Assembly (NCBI RefSeq): GCF_000702665.1
Contig: NZ_JNJA01000001.1
Coordinates: forward strand, 1-64,000
Length of the DNA: 64,000 nt
Direction of reading: 5' to 3'
Source of the DNA: Solidesulfovibrio alcoholivorans DSM 5433
Lineage (GTDB): Bacteria > Desulfobacterota > Desulfovibrionia > Desulfovibrionales > Desulfovibrionaceae
This document shows, piece after piece, positions 58,242 through 64,000 of the stretch. The first letter of the stretch is position 1. Each line of letters begins with the position of its first letter. Made by a program: the position numbers and the translations under genes. The notes under the pieces were generated by a model that searched no databases, was not told where the DNA came from, and saw only the letters and a program-made list of their open reading frames with translations.

Positions 58242-61125
58242 GGGGTTTCTCCCGGCGTTTTGCCGCAAAAAAAGGTCCGGCGACGAGGACCGCAAGGCAG
58301 ACGACGTAGGCGGCGGCGCTGCCGGCAAGGCCCATGAGGTACGAAGTTTGCGGGGCGAAGGAAAGCAGCACCTCGAAGTCGAGGCCGCCGTCGGCGCGGC
58401 GCGTGAAATAGCCCGGCGTCTCCGGGCCGGCCTCGGGCAGCAGGCGCAGGATGGCCGGGTCGAACCACCAGGCGTTGGCGAAGCCGTAGGCCTCGAGATG
58501 CAGGGCGTCGGGCCAGGTCACGGGCTTGCCCTGCCCGACCCCGGTCACGGCCCAGCCGGCCGGGTCCAGGGGATGCGACAGGGTTTCGGCGTCCTTCGGC
58601 GCGTACGCCCCGGGGAAAAACGCTTCGGTCAGGCGGAATCCGGGCAGGTTGTCGTTTTGCATGGACCCGGCGATGGGCCGCGAGACGTAGCCCACGGTGG
58701 TGGTGGCGCGCGTTTCGCCGCTGACCGCCCCACCCTGCCCGTAGACGAAGCCCTTGCGGACCTTCGGACTGCCGTCGCCCAGGGTCGAGACCGCACCCGA
58801 GGCGATGGCCTCGCCGAGCTCCCTGGCCGAGGCCGCGTCCGTGCCCGCTGCGGGCGGCGGCACATAGGCGGCGAGCAGCCGCGCGGCGTCGCCCGCGCCC
58901 GTGAGTTCCCCGGCCTTGCGCGGCACGAGCAGCGCCTTCCAGCCGGCGTGGAACGTCTCCTGGTAGATCAGCGGAAAGGCTTCCGTGGCCCCGTGGACGC
59001 GCAGGCGCACGGCGGTCGGGCCGAGGCGGCGAAATTCCACGCGCGGCGCGGCGATGGGCGTCTGCCGGCGCTCGACCACGAGCCTTTCGTCGCTCGCGCG
59101 GCCGACGAGGAGCCGGCTTTTCTTCGGCCCGTCGCCCATGATCTTTTCCAGAAATTCCAGGAACACGGGATCGCGGCCGGCGCGCAGGTAGACCGTGCCC
59201 GGGTCGTAGTCCGGCAGGGCCACCTCCTCGGCCAGGGCGGCGACCACGGGATTGGCCGGCCGCGTTCCGCCCACGGGCTCGACAGCCGCGATCCGGTCGC
59301 CGGGGCGCACCAGCGGCAGGAACGCCTCGTTTTCGTAGACGTCCACGCTCCCGAAAAGCGGCAGCTTGCGCAGTCCGCGCTGCAGGGCCAGGTTTGCGTC
59401 GAAAACGGGCTTGTAGTCCTTGTAGCCGTCCACCACGTCCGGGGCGGCGTAGGCCGGCTGGAAATCGTCGTAGGTGTAGGCGTGGGCGTAGTGCGGGTAG
59501 ACGAAGAAGCGGCAGGACCCCAGCGCCGCCAGCCGGGCAAGCGTCGTGGTCGGATGTTCGGCGTAGAGCCCCCTAAAGACCGGCTCGGCCAGGGGGTGCG
59601 TCTTGAACGCCAGGAAAAAGGGCTTGGGCGAATAGGCCGAAGTCCACTCGAACGTGGACTGCGTCTCCCCGGGCCAGGTGATGCCGATGGGCGGCAGGTA
59701 GGCCACGCGGAAGGCGTCGGGCCGGTCGCGCAAAAACGTATAGACCGCGGCGTCATCCGGGCCGATGGGCGTCTGCTTGAGGGTCAGCGGCTGGATGTCG
59801 CGCTCCGGGTCGAACGGGCGCGTAAGCCCCCCGGCCAGAAACGGCGAAACGAAGACCAGCGTCGCGAGCGCGGCCGCGCCGCCGACCAGCTTTGGCCGGC
59901 CCGCGGCGGCGAGGTCGGCCGCGGCCCGGGCAAAAAGGATCGCATAGGGCAGCACCACGAGCGGCAGCCAGCGCGTGGTGTTGGAAAAGGCCGCGAACAG
60001 GATGGGCAGGGTCTTCTTGAGGCCCAGCTGGTAAAAAAGCATCCCCGGCAGGGTGCGCGAGCCGGAAACGAGCAGCACGCCGACCACGGCCGTGACGAAA
60101 AGCGCCGAGAGCTCGGGGGTTTTACGCGCGCGGAAGGCGTAGGCGAAGACGCAAAGCGCCACGGCCACGGCGGCGAGGTGCCAGGGCACGCCGAGGCCGT
60201 GCGGAATGGGGTAGACGTATTCCGTGTCCATGCCCGGGCGCAGGCGCAGCAGCGCCGAAGCATCCACGGGCTGGCTCGTGGATTCGTGGTAGGCTTCGCG
60301 CCGGGGCAGCTCCGTATCCACGGTCACGTCGCCCTCGGCCGAGACGGAAAGGCCCCAGCCGTGGCGGATCGCCCCCTTGCCGAAATAGTCGCCGACAAAG
60401 GGGGCCATGAAATGGATGTTCATGGCCACGGCCACGAGCCCCAGGCCCACGAACACGGCACAGAGCGTGAGCCGCCGCTTGCCGCCGCACAGCACGCGCC
60501 AGGCGAACGCGATGGTCAGCATGGCCGCGGCGGACATGCCCACGCCCGGATGCAGGGAAGTGAGGCCGAGGAGAAAGCCCGTCAGCACGGTGTCATAGAC
60601 CACGCCGGGCTTCGCGTCCTCCACGCGCGCCATGAGCGCCTGCGCGGCGAGGATCACCAGCGGCAGGAGCGCGTAGCCGGCGAGCATGGGCATGTGCCCG
60701 GCCACAATGCGCGACAGGGCGTAGGGCGAGAAGGCGTAGAAGACGGCGGCGACCCCGGCGTAAAGCGGCGACAGGCCCTGGCGGCGCGCCAGGGGCCACA
60801 TGGCCGCGCCCGCGCAAAAGGTGAGCACAAGCGGCAGCCATTTGGATACGGCCTCGCCGCCGGCCACGGAAAACGGCCAGAGAATCCACCAATAGAGCAG
60901 TTCGAGCTTGAAATAGTGGTAGCGGCCGGTCTCGAAATAGTCGTCCCAGGTGGACAGGTGCCGCCAGGCCATGTCGCGGAACTGCTCGGCAAAGGCCGGC
61001 ACGCCCCAGTCCCAGGTATGGCCGACCATGCCCGGCCGCGACAGCACGCCGGAAAACGCGAGCAGGACCAGGATCGCGAGCGCGATCATGGCCCCGAGCA
61101 CGACTGCCGTCTTCCGTCCCATCAT
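58234..61125 (-). CDS. Large multi-pass membrane protein, GT-C-like
   Basis: A 963-aa protein. The first about 450 residues contain roughly ten hydrophobic segments with short loops (MVGHTWDWGVPAFAEQFRDM between TM1 and TM2; ARIVAGHMPMLAG-type loops), then a long extracytoplasmic domain (about 460-930) and a final TM near the C-terminus. The fold type resembles YfhO/GT-C glycosyltransferases that use polyprenyl-linked sugars. ATG at 61125 has a weak ribosome site; an adjacent ATG at 61122 is equivalent. It is the second gene of the surface-glycan operon. Confidence 0.8.
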   Translation of the reverse strand: MMGRKTAVVLGAMIALAILVLLAFSGVLSRPGMVGHTWDWGVPAFAEQFRDMAWRHLSTWDDYFETGRYHYFKLELLYWWILWPFSVAGGEAVSKWLPLVLTFCAGAAMWPLARRQGLSPLYAGVAAVFYAFSPYALSRIVAGHMPMLAGYALLPLVILAAQALMARVEDAKPGVVYDTVLTGFLLGLTSLHPGVGMSAAAMLTIAFAWRVLCGGKRRLTLCAVFVGLGLVAVAMNIHFMAPFVGDYFGKGAIRHGWGLSVSAEGDVTVDTELPRREAYHESTSQPVDASALLRLRPGMDTEYVYPIPHGLGVPWHLAAVAVALCVFAYAFRARKTPELSALFVTAVVGVLLVSGSRTLPGMLFYQLGLKKTLPILFAAFSNTTRWLPLVVLPYAILFARAAADLAAAGRPKLVGGAAALATLVFVSPFLAGGLTRPFDPERDIQPLTLKQTPIGPDDAAVYTFLRDRPDAFRVAYLPPIGITWPGETQSTFEWTSAYSPKPFFLAFKTHPLAEPVFRGLYAEHPTTTLARLAALGSCRFFVYPHYAHAYTYDDFQPAYAAPDVVDGYKDYKPVFDANLALQRGLRKLPLFGSVDVYENEAFLPLVRPGDRIAAVEPVGGTRPANPVVAALAEEVALPDYDPGTVYLRAGRDPVFLEFLEKIMGDGPKKSRLLVGRASDERLVVERRQTPIAAPRVEFRRLGPTAVRLRVHGATEAFPLIYQETFHAGWKALLVPRKAGELTGAGDAARLLAAYVPPPAAGTDAASARELGEAIASGAVSTLGDGSPKVRKGFVYGQGGAVSGETRATTTVGYVSRPIAGSMQNDNLPGFRLTEAFFPGAYAPKDAETLSHPLDPAGWAVTGVGQGKPVTWPDALHLEAYGFANAWWFDPAILRLLPEAGPETPGYFTRRADGGLDFEVLLSFAPQTSYLMGLAGSAAAYVVCLAVLVAGPFFAAKRREKPHA

Positions 61126-61211
61126 TGTTCTCTTGCGCCCCGCTGTCCCAACATCCGGCAAACTCGCCATACCGCCGCACCTGGAGGCATGCGCCTCCCC
61201 TCTACCCCCCG

Positions 61212-61274
61212 CCGAGGGGGTCCGGGGGGCATCATGCCCCCCGGCGGGGAAGTCCAGAAGGGGCGGAGCCCCTT
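61212..61274 (-). repeat. Two-hairpin 3'-end element, copy 4
   Basis: Core 61222-61244 (11-base arms CCGGGGGGCAT around C) is identical to copy 1; 33 bases, 61212-61244, match 54-86 exactly. A second hairpin at 61258-61274 has arms AAGGGGC/GCCCCTT with loop GGA. The glycosyltransferase TGA (61234-61232) lies inside the core palindrome, so this copy contributes coding sequence. Confidence 0.8.
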
Positions 61275-62452
61275 TTGGTCGGTCCGGGAGAGGCGGCGCC
61301 TCTCCTGGCGGCTTCGAAGGACGCGTCGAAGATGGCCGACCAGCGGTAGCGCTCCATGTAGGCCACGGCGGCGCGGCCCATGGCGCGCCAGGAGTCGGGG
61401 TCGCCGACCATGGCGGCCACGGCCTCTTCCACGGCCTGCGCCGTGTAGGCGGCCACGATGCCCGCGCCTTCGCGCGCCACGTCCCTGGCGATCTCCGGCA
61501 CGTCGGTGATGATCACGGGCAGGCCGCAGGCCAGGTAGTCCTTGACGCGGCTGGGGTCGGCCCAGCGCGAGAGGTTGTTGTCCGTGGGCCGGTACAGGGC
61601 CAGGCTCACGTCGCATTGCGGCAGGGTTTCGAGCACCTTGTCGTGGTTCATGACCCCGTGCAGGACCACCGAATCGCCAAGCGCGCGCAGGCGCGGCTCG
61701 AAGGGCGCGTAGACCACCCCGTCCTCCACGGCGTTGTTGGGGGTCTTGCCGATGACGTGCAGGCGCAGTTCCGGAAAGCGCGCAAGCAGGCGCGGCCAGG
61801 CCTCGATGACCAGGTCCACGCCCTTGGACGGGCTGAGCGCCCCCAGGAGCACGAGGTCGCGGGGCGTGCGCCCCGCCTTGTCCGCGAGCGTGATCTTTTC
61901 CAGGTCCACGCCCACGGGCACGAGCACGTTGCGCGCGTCGGGCAGGCCCTGTTCACGCCGCACATCGACGATGCGCGGCGAGATGTTCCAGGCCGCGTCG
62001 CAGTGGCGCACGCAGAAGCGGTCCAGGGCGTGGTAGATCCTGTTGAGCACGGGATTGGCGAAGCGCCCGGGCATCCAGTCGATGGTGTAGAAGACCACCC
62101 GGTCGATCAGGCCGCATTTCTTGAGCGCAATGGCCACCACGGCATTGAGCGGATCGCAGGCCACGCAGTCGTTGTAGCGCCCGCCGAGCAGGAAGAAAAA
62201 GACCAGCGAGCACAGCGCGTCCTTGACGTAGGTCAGCAGGTTGGGCAGGGCCCAGCCGATGCGGCGCTTGTCCATGGCCAGCTTTCCGCCCACGTACTTG
62301 CGCGCCAGGGAGCGGCGGTCGGAGCAGTAGTGGAACGGGTGGTAGATGACGCCCAGCACGTCGCTGCGGTGGCGCAGGTAGTTTTCCAGGGCTTCCGAGG
62401 GGCCGGCCAGATCGGTGATGTGGCTTATAAGGAGTGCTTTGGCAAAGCGCAT
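61232..62452 (-). CDS. Group 1 (GT4-like) glycosyltransferase
   Basis: A 406-aa retaining glycosyltransferase. The C-terminal donor-binding half shows VLLGALSPSKGVDLVIEAWP, VVLHGVMNHDKVLETLPQCD and the E/D-rich DPSRVKDYLACGLPVIITDV block typical of family GT4. It transfers a sugar to a lipid or glycan acceptor. ATG at 62452. The last 20 or so residues (RRGAASPGPTKRGSAPSGLP) are low complexity and encoded by a two-hairpin repeat, so the natural end of the domain is near residue 385. Confidence 0.9.
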   Translation of the reverse strand: MRFAKALLISHITDLAGPSEALENYLRHRSDVLGVIYHPFHYCSDRRSLARKYVGGKLAMDKRRIGWALPNLLTYVKDALCSLVFFFLLGGRYNDCVACDPLNAVVAIALKKCGLIDRVVFYTIDWMPGRFANPVLNRIYHALDRFCVRHCDAAWNISPRIVDVRREQGLPDARNVLVPVGVDLEKITLADKAGRTPRDLVLLGALSPSKGVDLVIEAWPRLLARFPELRLHVIGKTPNNAVEDGVVYAPFEPRLRALGDSVVLHGVMNHDKVLETLPQCDVSLALYRPTDNNLSRWADPSRVKDYLACGLPVIITDVPEIARDVAREGAGIVAAYTAQAVEEAVAAMVGDPDSWRAMGRAAVAYMERYRWSAIFDASFEAARRGAASPGPTKRGSAPSGLPRRGA

Positions 62453-62625
62453 GGCGATCCTGTGCGGTCTTTTACGAGGATGGGCCGGCGACGGAGCCGG
62501 TCGGGGCTTGAGGTAGCCGTATCGCCCGGGGAAATCAAGGCGGGCCTCGGCGCGCGGCCATGCGGCGTTGCCAAGGGTCGCGGCCTGGGCTAGCCTCGGT
62601 AAACTCCGGGAGAAGGAAGCACCGC

Positions 62626-63846
62626 ATGGAACACCCTCGGGCCAGACACGACCTTGAATTCATTCCCTTCGACCACGAGGGCCGGCAGATGATCCTCGTG
62701 CGCGACCGGCTGGGGCTCGTGCCCTACGGCACGGGCATACCGCCCGGGCTGTTGCCGATCCTCGCGCTCATGGACGGCCTGCGTTCCTTAGGCGACCTGG
62801 CCCGGGAGATCACGGCGCTTCAGGGCGGACGCAGCGTCTCGCGCGAGGACATCCTCGCCGTCCTGGCCGAGCTGGACCAGGCGGGGCTGCTCGACACCGA
62901 ACGCTACCGCGCCGCCAAGGCGCAGGCCGCGGCGGATTTCGCCGCCAAGCCCGTGCGCGAGGCCGTGTTCGCCGGCCAGGCCTATCCCGACACCCGGGCG
63001 CTGCTCGCCCCCTACCTCGACGCCATCCTGGCCCTCGCGCCGCAGGCCCCTCCCGCCCTGCCCGCGGGCGCGCGCCTGCTCGGCATCATCGCCCCGCACA
63101 TCGACCCCGAAGCGGGCAAGACCGCCTACGGCGCGGCCTACGCCCCCCTGCGCGGGCTTGCGCCGAAGCGCGTGGTGGTGCTCGGCGTCGGGCATCAAAT
63201 CATACGGGGCCTCTACTGTCTGACGGACAAATCGTACGCCACGCCGCTCGGCGACGTGCCCGCCGACGCGACGGCCGTGGCCCGGCTCAAGGCGGCGGGC
63301 GGCGCGGCCGTCGATCCCGGCGACCTCCAGCACCGCGACGAGCACTCCGTGGAGTTCCAGGCCGTGTTCTTGCGCCATCTGTTTGGGGAAACAGACTTTT
63401 CGCTGGTGCCGGTGCTGTGCGGCTCGCCGCTCGGGGCGCTCTCCGGCAACGCTTCCCGCGCGGCGTTCCTGGAACTGGCCGGCCCGTTCCTGGAAACGCT
63501 CAAGGAACTCGCGGCCGCGCCGGACACCCTGGTCGTGGCCGGGGTGGATTTCTGCCACATCGGCCCGAAATTCGGCCATGACAAGCCGGCGCAGTTGCTC
63601 GAGGACGCGGCCACGGCCCACGACGCGGCCCTGCTCGACGCCCTGGGCAAAGGCGACGCCGAAGCCTTCTGGGCCGAATCGGCGCGGGTAAAGGACCGCT
63701 TCAACGTCTGCGGCCTCACCGCGTTGGCCACCCTGGCCGAAATCCTGCCGCCGTCGGACATGACGGTCCTTTGCCGCGACATCATGCGCGAAAAAGAAAC
63801 CGCCTCGGCCGTGACCTTCGCCGCGGCCGCCGTGACCGCCCGATGA
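62626..63846 (+). CDS. amrB: Memo-family protein (AmmeMemoRadiSam system protein B)
   Basis: A 406-aa protein with an N-terminal PqqD-like helical region (about 1-110) and a C-terminal Memo domain (GIIAPHIDPEAGKTAYGAAY; VVLGVGHQIIRGLYCLTDKS; HRDEHSVEFQAVFLRHLFGE; VVAGVDFCHIGPKFGH). The conserved His/Asp/Cys metal-site residues of Memo are present. AmmeMemoRadiSam systems pair this with an AMMECR1 protein and a radical SAM enzyme; the partners are not in the window. ATG at 62626 follows GAAGGAAGCACCGC. Confidence 0.88.
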   Translation: MEHPRARHDLEFIPFDHEGRQMILVRDRLGLVPYGTGIPPGLLPILALMDGLRSLGDLAREITALQGGRSVSREDILAVLAELDQAGLLDTERYRAAKAQAAADFAAKPVREAVFAGQAYPDTRALLAPYLDAILALAPQAPPALPAGARLLGIIAPHIDPEAGKTAYGAAYAPLRGLAPKRVVVLGVGHQIIRGLYCLTDKSYATPLGDVPADATAVARLKAAGGAAVDPGDLQHRDEHSVEFQAVFLRHLFGETDFSLVPVLCGSPLGALSGNASRAAFLELAGPFLETLKELAAAPDTLVVAGVDFCHIGPKFGHDKPAQLLEDAATAHDAALLDALGKGDAEAFWAESARVKDRFNVCGLTALATLAEILPPSDMTVLCRDIMREKETASAVTFAAAAVTAR

Positions 63847-64000
63847 CCCGTACGCCGCTTATCCTCGACCGCCTCCACGTCGAGGCCTCCTCGCGCAGCC
63901 GGGCCGAAACCGGCTTCACCATCCACGCCGGCCACAAGAAACACTGGCTCGACCACGACCTGCCGCTCATGCTTTTCAAGAAAGCGCTGGCCGCCATCGA
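63843..64000 (+). CDS. Partial gene cut by window edge
   Basis: Begins with an ATG overlapping the Memo gene stop (ATGA) and stays open to the edge for 52 codons: MTRTPLILDRLHVEASSRSR, then FTIHAGHKKHWLDHDLPLML. Translational coupling implies function linked to the Memo protein. Not recognised from this fragment. Confidence 0.65.
   Translation, partial: MTRTPLILDRLHVEASSRSRAETGFTIHAGHKKHWLDHDLPLMLFKKALAAI

Noticed and set aside
58078..61509. 1143-codon plus-strand frame
   Set aside because: Antisense to the GT-C-like and DUF2079 genes; lacks any motif and start signal.

Overview
The window is 64 kb of very GC-rich bacterial chromosome. Gene content points to a sulfate-reducing deltaproteobacterium of the Desulfovibrionaceae, close to the high-GC Desulfovibrio/Solidesulfovibrio group. 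This is inference from gene families, codon bias and style of intergenic repeats; no 16S gene is present. I see no prophage, insertion sequence, CRISPR array or replication origin. Nearly all positions are coding, with short overlaps and many translationally coupled starts.

Layout. 0-9.6 kb: an EF-G-like GTPase lacking the usual switch-II histidine; a ParB-like / radical-SAM photoproduct-lyase-like / unknown three-gene operon; a lipoprotein; an XRE regulator coupled to a membrane-anchored protein; a LysR regulator; a BPL_N amidotransferase-like protein. 9.7-13.2 kb: valS, then a GNAT acetyltransferase with a 55-aa upstream partner and a dyad-rich promoter, looking like an acquired toxin-antitoxin-type pair. 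13.4-24.2 kb: a signalling block with a frameshifted chemoreceptor, a GGDEF/EAL protein with a degenerate receiver, a CBS protein, an OmpR-type two-component pair, an EAL-HDOD protein and a CheY-like protein. 24.3 kb: tRNA-Arg(TCG). 24.4-27.6 kb: sugar acyltransferase, FAD oxidoreductase and radical SAM/SPASM protein. 27.7-30.9 kb: an EF-hand lipoprotein and a possible Cys-rich secreted peptide, divergent from a 796-aa fusion of a radical SAM domain with an ArsM-like methyltransferase. 30.9-33.1 kb: a sigma54 activator, divergent from an IscU/NifU-like protein with a near-perfect -24/-12 promoter and upstream dyads. 33.3-44.4 kb: glycogen phosphorylase; a sensor kinase; an amidohydrolase / MoeA-PBP / UPF0016 / TusA-like operon; glucokinase and a second moeA. 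44.6-49 kb: OlsF-like lipid acyltransferase, a MerR regulator and a FIST-like protein with a small partner. 49.4-62.5 kb: a surface-polysaccharide operon with aroC at its 3' end. 62.6 kb to the end: a Memo-family protein (AmmeMemoRadiSam protein B) coupled to a gene cut by the window edge.

The most notable observation is an 80-codon TusA/SirA-like gene at 37958-38200 (minus) that is only readable if an in-frame TGA, directly after a Cys codon, is decoded as selenocysteine. Eleven bases after that TGA lies a 7-bp hairpin with a GG-starting 6-base loop, the geometry of a bacterial SECIS element. Conventional gene calling would miss this gene. Other points of interest are the radical SAM-ArsM fusion, the sigma54/IscU-like unit, and a family of two-hairpin elements placed in one orientation just past gene ends, one of which supplies the stop codon and C-terminal tail of a glycosyltransferase.
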